From: Burkholderia stabilis
GTDB lineage: Bacteria; Pseudomonadota; Gammaproteobacteria; Burkholderiales; Burkholderiaceae
Assembly: GCF_001742165.1 (NCBI RefSeq)
Contig: NZ_CP016442.1
Location: 2,790,001 to 2,854,000, forward strand
Length of the DNA: 64,000 nt
Direction of reading: 5' to 3'
Position 1 is the stretch's first letter. The number at the start of each line of letters is the position of its first letter. The position numbers and the translations under genes were made by a program. Of the stretch, positions 18,626-30,243 are shown piece by piece. Below the pieces are notes generated by a model, which worked only from the letters and a program-made list of their open reading frames with translations, was not told where the DNA came from and ran no database searches.

Positions 18626-19600
18626 ATGAGCTTCCAGCCCCTTTTCGCCGACGCGGGCGAGCGCGTGCAGCGCCGCATGATCGAACTGCACACGCGCCTC
18701 GCGCCGAACGAGGGCGACACGCTCGCGGCGCTCGACGGCGTGCGCTTCATCCGCGTGAGCCGTCCCGCGCCGCGCATGCCGGTGCTGTACGAGCCGAGCA
18801 TCATCGTCGTGTGTCAGGGGCGCAAGCTCGGTTATCTCGGCGACCGCTCGTTCGTCTACGACGCGCAGCAATATCTCGTGCTGTCGGTGCCGCTGCCGTT
18901 CGAATGTGAGACCTTCGCGAGCATGGACGAGCCGTTTCTCGCGATCTCGATCCGCATCGATCTCGCGGTGATCGCCGAGCTCGCGATCCTGCTCGACGAA
19001 ACGCTCGGCGCGGCCGTCAGCGAGCCGCACGGCGTCTATTCGACGCCGCTCGACGCGCCGCTGGCCGACGCGGTCGTGCGCTTGCTCGAGGCGCTCGCGT
19101 CGCCGCACGACACGCGCGTGCTCGGGCCCGCGATCATGCGCGAGATCGCGTACCGCGTGCTGACAGGCGCGCAGGGCGACGCGATCCGCGCGGCGCTCGT
19201 CCAGCAGCATCACTTCGGCCGCATCGCGAAGGCGCTGCGGCGCATCCACCTCGAACTCAAGGCCGACCTCGACGTCGAGACGCTCGCGCGCGAAGCCGGG
19301 ATGAGCCTTGCGGTATTCCACGCGCAGTTCAAGCACGTGACGGCGACGTCGCCGATGCAGTACGTGAAGGCCGCGCGGCTGCACCAGGCGCGGCTGATGA
19401 TGGTGCAGGACGGAATCGGCGCCGGCGCGGCCGCCGCGCGCGTCGGTTATGCGAGCGCGTCGCAGTTCAGCCGCGAGTTCAAGCGGCTGTTCGGCCGCAG
19501 CCCGGGTGACGAAGTGCGCTGGATGCGCGAGAGCGGCAGCCGGACGATCGGCGGGCGCGCCGCGATCGACCTGTCCGCCGAATCGGACGTCGACGCCTAG
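18626..19600 (+). CDS. AraC-family transcriptional regulator
   Basis: A 324-residue regulator. The N-terminal half is of the AraC_N type seen in YqhC-like proteins (residues about 20-180), and the C-terminal 100 residues hold two helix-turn-helix motifs (for example ETLAREAGMSLAVFHAQFK and GAGAAAARVGYASASQFSREFK, ending RLFGRSP). It is divergent from the alcohol dehydrogenase, with 229 bp between the starts, so it probably controls that gene, perhaps in response to aldehydes. The ATG at 18626 is preferred over an upstream ATG in the same frame that has no coding look. Its stop codon overlaps that of the convergent M48-like gene. Confidence 0.85.
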   Translation: MSFQPLFADAGERVQRRMIELHTRLAPNEGDTLAALDGVRFIRVSRPAPRMPVLYEPSIIVVCQGRKLGYLGDRSFVYDAQQYLVLSVPLPFECETFASMDEPFLAISIRIDLAVIAELAILLDETLGAAVSEPHGVYSTPLDAPLADAVVRLLEALASPHDTRVLGPAIMREIAYRVLTGAQGDAIRAALVQQHHFGRIAKALRRIHLELKADLDVETLAREAGMSLAVFHAQFKHVTATSPMQYVKAARLHQARLMMVQDGIGAGAAAARVGYASASQFSREFKRLFGRSPGDEVRWMRESGSRTIGGRAAIDLSAESDVDA

Positions 19601-20655
19601 CGCCGCACGACCTTGCGCCGTTGCGCGCTGATGCCCGCGTAGTCGGGCAGCGTGTCGACGCGTTTGCCGATCGCCTTCGCGTACAGCGGCATCAGGTCCG
19701 GCAGGCGGTTCAACAGATCCTGGCGCCGGGCCGTGCTGTACGGATGCGTATAGATGAAGCCGGTCGTCTTGTTCGCGCGCGTCGCGACCGCGAGCTTGTC
19801 CCACAGCGTGATCGCCGCGCGCGGATCGAAGCCCGCGCGGGCGGCGATGTCGCCGCCGATCACGTCGGCTTCGGTCTCGTCGGTCGGGTCGTAGTGGAGC
19901 GCTTGCAGCCGCTCGCCGATGTTCAGTGCCTGCGGCAGCGGATCGCCGACGCCGAACAGCGGCGGCAGCGTGGCCGCGCGCAGCGACGTTTGCGAGGTCG
20001 CGCTGAAGTTGCTGCGCGCGTGTTCGCGCAGCGCGTGCGCGATGCCGTGCGCGAGCAGCACGCCGAACTCGTCGTCGTTCAGGCGGATGCGGTCGAGCAT
20101 GCCGCCGTACACGAGCACCTTGCCGCCCGGCAGGCAGGTCAGGCGGATGTCGCGCGAGCGGATCGCGTTGACGTCCCACGTCCAGTTCTTGACGCGGTCG
20201 TTCCATTTCACCGAATACGGCGCGAGCTTCGCGACGATCGCGCGCAGGCGCTTCACGCGCGGCTGGCTCGCGGGCAGCAGGCGGTTGCTGTCGGCGGCCG
20301 CCTGCACGATCTGCGCGTATTCGTTCGCGGTGAGCTGCTCGAGCAGCTGTGACGGGATCAGCGTGCGGAAGGCGATCTCGTTGCCGTAGCGAACCTGCGG
20401 CGGTGCCGGCGTATAGGCCTTCGTCGACGCGGCGGAGCCGGTCGGCTGCGCGGCTTCGGCGGCGGCCGGCGGAACGGCTGCGGCGGGCGCCGAAGGCGCA
20501 GCCGGCGCCGCGGCCGGCGCGGAGCCTGCCGTGCTCGCGCCGGTGTCGGTCGCGTGCGCGAGCCCCGCGGCGAGTGCCGCGACGCCGACGCTCAACGAAG
20601 CCGCAGCGCGCGCGAGGCGGTGCAGGCGGTTACTGCGCACGGCTGGCCTCGCCAT
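19597..20655 (-). CDS. M48-like secreted metalloprotease homologue with altered HExxH
   Basis: A 352-residue exported protein of the M48 (HtpX/BepA/LoiP-like) fold. It has a signal peptide (about residues 1-35, ending GLAHA), an Ala/Pro-rich linker (36-80) and a protease-like domain. The zinc motif expected as HExxH reads H203-G-I-A-H207, so the catalytic Glu is replaced by Gly, while a third-ligand candidate (E262 in ETEAD) and the ALREH flank remain. It may bind zinc without peptidase activity, or act as a chaperone or regulator. Its start lies inside the 3' end of the ampG-like gene (26-nt overlap), so both are co-translated. The ATG at 20655 is chosen because the upstream extension is Arg/Ser-rich and non-coding in look. 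Confidence 0.82.
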   Translation of the reverse strand: MARPAVRSNRLHRLARAAASLSVGVAALAAGLAHATDTGASTAGSAPAAAPAAPSAPAAAVPPAAAEAAQPTGSAASTKAYTPAPPQVRYGNEIAFRTLIPSQLLEQLTANEYAQIVQAAADSNRLLPASQPRVKRLRAIVAKLAPYSVKWNDRVKNWTWDVNAIRSRDIRLTCLPGGKVLVYGGMLDRIRLNDDEFGVLLAHGIAHALREHARSNFSATSQTSLRAATLPPLFGVGDPLPQALNIGERLQALHYDPTDETEADVIGGDIAARAGFDPRAAITLWDKLAVATRANKTTGFIYTHPYSTARRQDLLNRLPDLMPLYAKAIGKRVDTLPDYAGISAQRRKVVRR

Positions 20656-22051
20656 TGCGTGCGGTACCGTTCCACGGCGCGATCTTGAACAGCAGCAGCA
20701 TGCCGGGAATCGCGAGCGCGGTGCACACGATGAAGTAGTCGAACCAGCCGATCTTCGCGACGATGAAGCCGCTCGCGGCCGACGCGAGCGTGCGCGGCAC
20801 CGATGCAAGGCTCGTGAACAGCGCGAACTGCGTGGCCGTATAACGCGGGTCGGTCGTGCTCGCGATGTACGCGACGAACGCGGCCATCGTCAGGCCGGTC
20901 GTGAAGGTTTCGACACCGTAGACGAGCGCGAGCGCGACCGTCATCGGGCTGAATTGCGGCGTGACGGCAATGCCGAACACCGACAGCGCCGACGCGATCG
21001 CGTGGCTCGTCGATACGGTGAAGTCGTAGAGCACCGCGAGGGCCGGCGAGCCGGGGCCGAGCTGCGCGAGCCACGCGAAGCCGAGCGTCGACACCATCTG
21101 CAGCGCGCCGAAGATCCACAGCCCGCGGCCGATACCGATCTTCACGAGCCACACGCCGCCGATGATGCCGCCGGCGACGCTCGCGACGAGCGCGGTGGTT
21201 TTCGCGACGATGCCGATCTCGGTGCGCGAGAAGCCGATGTCGAGGAAGAACGACGTCGACAGCGTGGTGGCCATCGTGTCGCCGATCTTGAACAGGAAGA
21301 TGAATGCGATGACGAGCAGCGCGCCGGCCCAGCCGTCACGCTGGATGAATTCGCGGAACGGCAGCACGATCGCGTCGCGCAGGTTGCGCGGCGGCGCGCC
21401 GATCACTTCGGGTTCGCGCACGACGAGCGTCATCAGGATGCCCGGCAGCATGAACGCGCCGGTGAGCGCGAACACGACGTCCCACGGCAGGTGGTCGGAC
21501 AGGATCAGCGCGAGCGAGCCGGGGATCAGCGCGGCGAGCTTGTACGCATTCACGTGAATCGCGTTGCCGAGGCCCTGCTCGGTATCGCGCAGCAGTTCGC
21601 GGCGATACGCGTCGATCACGATGTCGGAGCTTGCGCCGAAGAACGCGACGAGCGTCGTGAGCGCGGCGACCGTCCAGATGGAATCGCGCGGCGACACGAA
21701 GCCGAGCGCGGCGATCGCGCCCGCGACCAGCACCTGCGTGAGCAGCATCCAGCCGCGCCGGCGGCCCGGCCGCCAGCCGGGCAGGCGCGGGAGGTAGCGG
21801 TCCATCAGCGGCGCCCACAGGAACTTCCACGTGTACGGGAACTGGATCAGCGCGAACAGGCCGATTTCCTTCAGGTTCACGCCCTCGGAGCGCAGCCATG
21901 CCTGCACGAGATAGACGAGCGTGAAGAGGGGCAGACCCGACGTGAAGCCGAGGAACACGCAGATCAGCATGTGCGTGTTCAGATAGGCTCGCCAGCCGGG
22001 GTGATCCTCGTGAGCGGTGAGTGCGGGCGCCTCGTGTGGCGTTTTCGACAT
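20630..22051 (-). CDS. ampG: AmpG-family MFS permease
   Basis: A 473-residue inner-membrane transporter with 12 or more hydrophobic segments. Family hallmarks are the early LGFTSGLPLFTL and FLWAPLMDRYLPR, and SSDIVIDAYRRELL in the middle. AmpG imports GlcNAc-anhydroMur-peptides for cell wall recycling and so feeds ampC beta-lactamase induction; this role is known for the family, and the exact muropeptide range here is inferred. It precedes and overlaps the M48-like gene; 97 bp separate it from metW. Confidence 0.85.
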   Translation of the reverse strand: MSKTPHEAPALTAHEDHPGWRAYLNTHMLICVFLGFTSGLPLFTLVYLVQAWLRSEGVNLKEIGLFALIQFPYTWKFLWAPLMDRYLPRLPGWRPGRRRGWMLLTQVLVAGAIAALGFVSPRDSIWTVAALTTLVAFFGASSDIVIDAYRRELLRDTEQGLGNAIHVNAYKLAALIPGSLALILSDHLPWDVVFALTGAFMLPGILMTLVVREPEVIGAPPRNLRDAIVLPFREFIQRDGWAGALLVIAFIFLFKIGDTMATTLSTSFFLDIGFSRTEIGIVAKTTALVASVAGGIIGGVWLVKIGIGRGLWIFGALQMVSTLGFAWLAQLGPGSPALAVLYDFTVSTSHAIASALSVFGIAVTPQFSPMTVALALVYGVETFTTGLTMAAFVAYIASTTDPRYTATQFALFTSLASVPRTLASAASGFIVAKIGWFDYFIVCTALAIPGMLLLFKIAPWNGTARNGEASRAQ

Positions 22052-22148
22052 GGACAGAAACTGGGTAGCGTTGACTGATGGCGGCGGCAGCGCGCGGCGG
22101 GAGGGGGCAGCGCGGGCCGGGCCCGGCGTTCGTCAACGGCCCCCCGGC

Positions 22149-22757
22149 TCAGCTGCGCTTGACGCGGTAGACAGCAAGACTACCACGCCAGTTCGCTCCC
22201 CATCGAATCGGCTGGCCCTCGTGCAGCACGACGCGGTCGAGGATCGTGACGCCGACTTCGGGCGCGAGCGCCTCGAAATCCTTGATCGTCAGCACCCGCA
22301 CGTTCGGCGTGTTGTGCCACTGGTACGGCAGCGATTTCGACACGGGCATCCGGCCGTGCAGCACCGACAGCCGGTGCGACCAGTAGCCGAAGTTCGGGAA
22401 CGACACGATGCACTCGCGGCCGACGCGCGCCGTTTCGCGCAGGATCGCGGCCGTCTGGTGGATCGTCTGCAGCGTTTGCGACAGGATCGCGATGTCGAAG
22501 CTGTGATCCTCGAACAGGCGCAGGCCGTCCTCGAGATTCTGCTGGATCACGTTGATGCCGTTCTTCGTGCTCGCGAGCACGCCCGCGTCATTCAGCTCGA
22601 TGCCGTAGCCGGTGACGTCCAGCTCCTCCATCAGCAGCGCGAGCAGCGAGCCGTCGCCGCAGCCGAGGTCGAGCACGGTCGAGCGCGGCTCGACCCAGCG
22701 CGCGATCGTGCGGAAGTCCGCGCGCGCGGACAGGGAATTCAGCGCTTGCTGGTTCAT
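22149..22757 (-). CDS. metW: Methionine biosynthesis protein MetW
   Basis: A 202-residue SAM-methyltransferase-fold protein (motif [13 protein letters not shown] at about 29-40). In beta- and gamma-proteobacteria MetW partners MetX and is needed for full acyltransferase activity. Its ATG overlaps the metX TGA by 4 nt, so the two are translationally coupled. The short C-terminus ends in a family-typical SLAVYRVKR. Confidence 0.93.
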   Translation of the reverse strand: MNQQALNSLSARADFRTIARWVEPRSTVLDLGCGDGSLLALLMEELDVTGYGIELNDAGVLASTKNGINVIQQNLEDGLRLFEDHSFDIAILSQTLQTIHQTAAILRETARVGRECIVSFPNFGYWSHRLSVLHGRMPVSKSLPYQWHNTPNVRVLTIKDFEALAPEVGVTILDRVVLHEGQPIRWGANWRGSLAVYRVKRS

Positions 22758-23899
22758 GCACCCACCTCGTTGGCGATTCGTTCGTAATACGCGCGGATCA
22801 GGTTGTGATAGCGCGCGTCGTCGAGCAGGAACGCGTCGTGGCCGTGCGGCGCGTCGATTTCCGCGTAGCTGACCGTGCGTTTGTTGTCGAGCAGCGCCTT
22901 CACGATCTCGCGCGAACGCGCGGGCGCGAAACGCCAGTCGGTCGAGAAACTCGCGATCAGGTATTTCGCCTGCGTTTGCGCGAGCGCGGCCGTCAGGTTG
23001 CCGTCGAACGCCTTGGCCGGGTCGAAGTAGTCGAGCGCGCGTGTGATCAGCAGGTAGGTATTCGCGTCGAAGTAGTCGGCGAACTTGTCGCCCTGGTAGC
23101 GCAGGTACGACTCGACTTCGAACTCGACGTCGAAGCTGAAGTTGTACGCATCGAGCGCGCCGTCGGCGCGGCGCAGCGCGCGGCCGAATTTCTCGGCCAT
23201 GTCGTCGTCGGACAGATACGTGATGTGGCCGATCATCCGCGCGACACGCAGGCCGCGCTTCGGCTTCACGCCGTGCGCGTAGTAGTCGCCGCCGTGGAAG
23301 TCGGGGTCGGACAGGATCGCCGAGCGCGCGACCTCGTTGAACGCGATGTTCTGCGCGGACAGCTTCGGCGTCGACGCGATGTCGATGCAGTGCGCGACGC
23401 GCTCCGGATACATCAGGCTCCACGCGAGCGCCTGCATTCCGCCGAGGCTGCCGCCCATCACGGCGGCGAAGCGCTCGATGCCGAACGCGTCGGCGACGCG
23501 CGCCTGCGCGTGCACCCAGTCCTCGACGGTGACGACCGGATAGCGCGCGCCGTACGGCTTGCCGGTCGACGGATCGGTGCTCATCGGGCCGGTCGAGCCG
23601 AAACACGAGCCGAGGTTGTTCACGCCGATCACGAAGAAGCGGTTGGTGTCGAGCGGCTTGCCGGGCCCGACCATGTTGTCCCACCAGCCGGTGCTGCGCG
23701 GATCGTCCGCGTAGACGCCGGCGACGTGATGCGACGCATTGAGCGCGTGGCAGACGAGCACCGCGTTCGAGCGCGCGGCGTTGAGTTCGCCGTACGTCTC
23801 GACGACGAGCTGATAGTTGCCGATCACACTGCCGCTTTGCAAGCGCAGCGGTTCGGCGAAGTGCATGGTCTGTGGAGCGACGATGCCGATCGATTCCAT
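22754..23899 (-). CDS. metX: Homoserine O-acyltransferase MetX
   Basis: An alpha/beta-hydrolase-fold enzyme that acylates homoserine at the start of methionine synthesis. The nucleophile elbow GGSLGGMQ places the catalytic Ser at 151; the His is in HGHDAFLL near the C-terminus, with an Asp in between (FSTDWRFAP). The protein is 381 residues. Proteobacterial MetX partnered with MetW is often a succinyl rather than acetyl transferase, and I cannot decide this from sequence. The leader carries a SAM-II-like riboswitch (23971-24056), fitting feedback control by SAM. Confidence 0.94.
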   Translation of the reverse strand: MESIGIVAPQTMHFAEPLRLQSGSVIGNYQLVVETYGELNAARSNAVLVCHALNASHHVAGVYADDPRSTGWWDNMVGPGKPLDTNRFFVIGVNNLGSCFGSTGPMSTDPSTGKPYGARYPVVTVEDWVHAQARVADAFGIERFAAVMGGSLGGMQALAWSLMYPERVAHCIDIASTPKLSAQNIAFNEVARSAILSDPDFHGGDYYAHGVKPKRGLRVARMIGHITYLSDDDMAEKFGRALRRADGALDAYNFSFDVEFEVESYLRYQGDKFADYFDANTYLLITRALDYFDPAKAFDGNLTAALAQTQAKYLIASFSTDWRFAPARSREIVKALLDNKRTVSYAEIDAPHGHDAFLLDDARYHNLIRAYYERIANEVGA

Positions 23900-23970
23900 T
23901 CGTTCCGCCTTATGACTGGGCAGCTAAATGGTGTCGGCGATGCGCGGAGTCGGAGATGCGCGGCTGACGA

Positions 23971-24056
23971 CCTCTTTAGCCGCATTTGTAGTGAACCGCC
24001 GGGACGAAGCCCCGGCCGGTTCGCGCGCCCGCAATCGAGTCAGCAAATCGGCGCGT
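23971..24056 (-). promoter_or_regulatory. SAM-II-like riboswitch before metX
   Basis: On the minus-strand RNA, P1 forms from CGCGCC (24055-24050) and GGGCGCG (24030-24024). Its loop holds GATTTGCTGACTCGATTGC, matching the known SAM-II loop in GATTT and ATTGC. A 13-bp-class hairpin (23993-24022) is inserted, followed by AAATGCGGCTAAAGAGG, matching the 3' conserved AAATG-GCTAAA-AGG block. CTC in the loop can pair with GAG after GCTAAA, as in the SAM-II pseudoknot. Downstream, TTTAGC (23933-23938) could pair with GCTAAA and act as the anti-aptamer before the metX start at 23899. Confidence 0.72.
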
Positions 24057-24174
24057 TTCCGACATGCCGCCAAGGGTGGCGGCAGTCGGGAAAGTATAGC
24101 GGAATTCCGCAGGGCACGGATTTCACGGCGGATTCGACGGCCGGGCAGCTTCGGCCCGCCGCCGCGCCGCCACG

Positions 24175-27150
24175 TTACCAGCGGTATTTCGCGGCGAGCT
24201 GCCCGCTGACCACCGAGTAGTCGGAGAAATTGCCTTCCACGCCGACGCTGGCCGACACCGCGAACCGCCGGGACATTTCGCCGGTCGCGCCGACCCGGAG
24301 CGCCGCACGATCGCGCGGGACGCTGAACGAGAAGGCGTTGCGGTCGAGCGTCAGCGACCGCGAGCCGGGCCCGTGCCACCAGTTCGCTTCGATGAACGGC
24401 CGAAGCGCGCGCCCGTGGGCCATCGCCGTCACGCCGTGCACGCGCACGCCGACGCGGGTCAGCACATCGGTCGAGCCCTGTGCGTCGAGGCGCCCGCCCG
24501 GTGCGTCGTGCGCGGCCGCGCGGTAGTCCGACACGATGAGTTGCGCCTCGGGCTCGACGAAGAAGCGCGTGTCGCCGCTGCTGAGGAGCGGGAACGAATG
24601 GCCGGCCTCGAGCGAGCCCGTGACGGTGCGCGACCGATACGAATCGCCGGCGAGACTGCCGCCGACATGGTTCGCGTACGCGCCGAACATCACCCACGCA
24701 TCGACGTACGGGCCGGACAGGCTGTCGCGATTGCCGTACCACGTGCCGTACAGGCCCGCGTTGTAGCCCGCGACGCTGCCGCGCGCGGTGGCGTTCGCGA
24801 TGCGTTGCTCGGCCGCATTCCATAGCGGGCGCGTCGACCAGCTCGTGCGGCTGCCATACATACCCATCGCGCCGATGCGGAAGTGGCCACCGCGGCCGTC
24901 GTCGAACCGGAGCAGGTCCGCGCCCGCGTGGATCAGGCGGCCGGTGCCCGATACGCTGCGCGTACCGCCCGACTGCGACGTGAACTGGCCCTCGGCGCGC
25001 ATCCAGACCGCGCCGTCGAGCGGGCCTGCTGCGGCGTCTTCGGTGCGCAGCGTCCGGTCTTCACGTTGATGCAGCGAGTGGATCGCCATCGTCGCGGCCG
25101 CATCGGCGTTGGCGAGATACGCATCGGGTTCGGGGGCGACCGCGCGCGGCGGCGGCCCGATTTCCGGCTTGGTTTCCGGCTTGACTGACGGATCGGGATC
25201 GCCCGGGCCGGGCTGGACCGGTGGTACCGGCGGTTCGGGTTGCGCGGCGGACACGAGATACCAGTCGTCCGCCTGACCGCCTTGCCCGCCGCGCGCGAGC
25301 ATGTAGTCGTAGCCGCCCGCAGACAGTGTGCCGAAGCCCTGGCGGTAGCCGTCGGATGCGGCATCGAGTGCAAATGCCGCGGCGTCCGTCGTGCCGCCGT
25401 TGCGGGTTTCGACGAGCGGGATGCCGATCGTCGTCTGTGCGCCCTCGCCGCCGGTGCGTTTCACGATGATCCCCGTATTGCCGGACGCGTGGCCGCCGTC
25501 GATCACGAGGCGGTCGGCGGGCGACGCATCGTCGCCGAGCACCGCGTGCATCACCAGCTTGCCGTTGTTTGCCGCGTAGTCGCCCTGCACGGCGAGCGTG
25601 CGCGGCACGCCGGCATTCGGCTCGGCGAACGCGATCGTCGAGCCGTTCAGTGCGACGGAGCCGACGGTCGAATCGGCGGTGACGGTCCAGCGGCTGTTCG
25701 TGTCGAGCGACAGCGCGCGCACGGCATGCGTGGCGCCGGCCCACGTCGACGCGCCGGACAGTGCGACGTCGGTCACGGCAGGCGTCGCGCTGCCGTCGTC
25801 GGCCGGGCGGTTCACGATGTCGCCTTGGGCGTGCGCGCCGGATTCGAGCGTCAGGCGTACCGGAGCGCCTGACTGCGCGCGTACCGACAGCAGCGTGCCG
25901 TTGCCACCGGCGGCGCGCGCGCCGTTTCGCAGCGCGATGACGGCATCGCCGGCTTCGATGGCGCTGTATCGCTCGCTCAGGAGCACGCCGTGGTCGACGT
26001 TCAGCGTACCGCCGAGGACGCGCGCGGCATGCGCGCCGTCGCCGGTTGCGTGCGCGCGGGTGCGCAGCACGTCGATCGTGCCGCCGGCGCCGGCATGGAG
26101 TGCGTCGGCGTCCTTGCCATGCGTTTCGACGGCCAGATCGGTGAGCGCGGCCACCGAATCCGTGCCGGTGGAGACGACGCCGAGCGAACGTTCGCCGTGC
26201 GTGGCGACGCCGCCTCCGGTCATCGCGATCCTGCCGCCGAGCCGGGCAATTGCGCCGATTGCGCGCTCACCGGTCGTCGTCACCTGCGTGTCGATCGCGT
26301 TCACGGATGGCGTGCCGGTGTATTCCTTCGATGCGTACAGGCCGTGCGAGCTGTGCCCGTTGGTCAGTACCTGCGTGCGCGCGAGTTCGACATGGCCTTC
26401 GCGCGTGTCCACGCCGAGCGCGGCGTAACCGTCGGTTTGCAGGCGCGAATCGTCGAATGTCGCGGTGGAGGCGCCCGGCATGAACAGGATCGACGCATGG
26501 TCGCCCGTCGTGCGGATCGCGGCGCGTTCGACGCGCGCGTGCAGGCCGTCATCGCCCATGTAGACGCCATTGGCGAAATCGCCTCCCGTGAGGATCTGCG
26601 TATCGGCCAGGTTGACGACGGCGCCGCCCGGCGAATGGTGCAGGGCGATGCCATGCGCCTCGCGCCCGCGCGTCACGATCAGGCTGTCGACGATGTCGGC
26701 GTGGCTGCCGGCGCCCTCGACAAAGACGCCGTGTGCGCTGTCATGATCGGTGTCGATGGTGACCTGGTCGGCGCTTACGCTGCCGCCGGAGCGGGCGTCG
26801 ATGCCGGTGGCGAAAATGCCGCGGGTGCGGATTTCGGTGTTGCGCAGTTCGATGTGCGAGCCGCTGCCTGTGGCGGCGGCGCCGCTCGAACCGTGCCCGA
26901 ACGAGAAGAGGCGCGTCTTGCCGGTGGCGATCAGGCTGCCGCCGTTGAGCGCGGAGAATACCGGGCGGTTGTCGCCGGACGTCGAATAGTCGCCGGGGGC
27001 GACCTCCAAAACCACGCCATCGGCCTGCCGCCCGCCTTCCGTGCGGACCTCGGCTGCCGACGGCCAGGGCGCCACCGCGCCGGCGAATGCCACGGAGTAC
27101 GCGAGTTGCCGGCAGTGGCGCGCCCGGAACATCAGGAATGTGTACTTCAC
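24175..27150 (-). CDS. Autotransporter with beta-helix passenger
   Basis: A type Va-secreted outer-membrane autotransporter. From the GTG at 27150 it has 991 residues: a signal peptide (about 1-33, ending PWPSAAE), a passenger (about 35-650) of degenerate repeats such as AHGVFVEGAGSH and AHGIALHHSPGG that would form a right-handed beta helix, a Pro-rich linker (about 665-700) and a beta-barrel translocator ending in KYRW with the terminal aromatic. No protease triad or named adhesin motif is seen, so the passenger function is unknown. The GTG is chosen over an ATG at 27195 because GAGG lies 7 nt upstream and it gives a clean signal peptide. A perfect 12-bp inverted repeat surrounds this start. 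Confidence 0.85.
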   Translation of the reverse strand: MKYTFLMFRARHCRQLAYSVAFAGAVAPWPSAAEVRTEGGRQADGVVLEVAPGDYSTSGDNRPVFSALNGGSLIATGKTRLFSFGHGSSGAAATGSGSHIELRNTEIRTRGIFATGIDARSGGSVSADQVTIDTDHDSAHGVFVEGAGSHADIVDSLIVTRGREAHGIALHHSPGGAVVNLADTQILTGGDFANGVYMGDDGLHARVERAAIRTTGDHASILFMPGASTATFDDSRLQTDGYAALGVDTREGHVELARTQVLTNGHSSHGLYASKEYTGTPSVNAIDTQVTTTGERAIGAIARLGGRIAMTGGGVATHGERSLGVVSTGTDSVAALTDLAVETHGKDADALHAGAGGTIDVLRTRAHATGDGAHAARVLGGTLNVDHGVLLSERYSAIEAGDAVIALRNGARAAGGNGTLLSVRAQSGAPVRLTLESGAHAQGDIVNRPADDGSATPAVTDVALSGASTWAGATHAVRALSLDTNSRWTVTADSTVGSVALNGSTIAFAEPNAGVPRTLAVQGDYAANNGKLVMHAVLGDDASPADRLVIDGGHASGNTGIIVKRTGGEGAQTTIGIPLVETRNGGTTDAAAFALDAASDGYRQGFGTLSAGGYDYMLARGGQGGQADDWYLVSAAQPEPPVPPVQPGPGDPDPSVKPETKPEIGPPPRAVAPEPDAYLANADAAATMAIHSLHQREDRTLRTEDAAAGPLDGAVWMRAEGQFTSQSGGTRSVSGTGRLIHAGADLLRFDDGRGGHFRIGAMGMYGSRTSWSTRPLWNAAEQRIANATARGSVAGYNAGLYGTWYGNRDSLSGPYVDAWVMFGAYANHVGGSLAGDSYRSRTVTGSLEAGHSFPLLSSGDTRFFVEPEAQLIVSDYRAAAHDAPGGRLDAQGSTDVLTRVGVRVHGVTAMAHGRALRPFIEANWWHGPGSRSLTLDRNAFSFSVPRDRAALRVGATGEMSRRFAVSASVGVEGNFSDYSVVSGQLAAKYRW

Positions 27151-27181
27151 CCAATCACCTCGATTTGCTTGATTGGGTGAA
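27146..27181 (-). promoter_or_regulatory. Hairpin enclosing the autotransporter start
   Basis: A perfect 12-bp inverted repeat, TTCACCCAATCA (27146-27157) and TGATTGGGTGAA (27170-27181), spans the ribosome-binding site and the GTG start. In mRNA the GAGG would be in the loop and the GTG in the stem. It could block translation or be an operator for a repressor. Confidence 0.55.
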
Positions 27182-27945
27182 AAAATAGCCTGCACTGACT
27201 AAATGCGATATTGGATAAGTTCGAATTTCATGCGCGTTGCGGCGAATGCCGTCCGATACGCAGCCGTCGGCCGTGCCGGCGCGGCGCGCGGAGTTGCGAG
27301 GCCGGCGACGCTGCGCTTACTGGAGGATCAGCCGCAGATGCGCGTCGGCCTGCTCGCCCGGCGATTTCTGGAATCCGCCTTTCGCGAAGCGGTGCCACCT
27401 GCCGATCACGTAGCTGACGAGCAGGCTCGCACGCGCGGCCGGATCGTAGTCGGCCGGCAGCGCGAACGGCGCCGTGCCGTCGGGCGCGTTCGCCTCCGTG
27501 CGCGCGACCCGCAGGCACTGCTTGACGGTTGCTTCGATGCGATCGATGAGCTGGTTCACGCGTTCGGTGAGCCGCTCGTCCTCGCCGACCAGCGCCTCGC
27601 CGGTCAGCACGCGCGTCATGCCGGGGTTCTTCGCGGCGAAATTGAGCATCGTCAGCGCGATCGTGCGCGCCTGCAGCACGCCGTTCGGCTCCTTTTCGAC
27701 GATCTGGTTGACGAGCCCGAACAGCGCCTGTTCGATGAACTCGATCAGCCCTTCGTACATCTTCGCCTTGCTGGGGAAATGCCGGTAGAGCGCGGCTTCC
27801 GACACGTCGAGCCGGGCCGCGAGCGCGGCAGTCGTGATTTTCTCGGGTTTCGGCACCTCGAGCATCGTCGCGAGCATCTGCAGGATCATCACGCGGCGCT
27901 CGCCCGGCTTCGGGCGCGGGCGCGGCGGTGTGGCCTGGCTTTCCG

Positions 27946-30206
<2,261 letters not shown>

Positions 30207-30243
30207 CTAGAGGCGCCGCCCGCTAAACGGGTAAACTGCCCGG

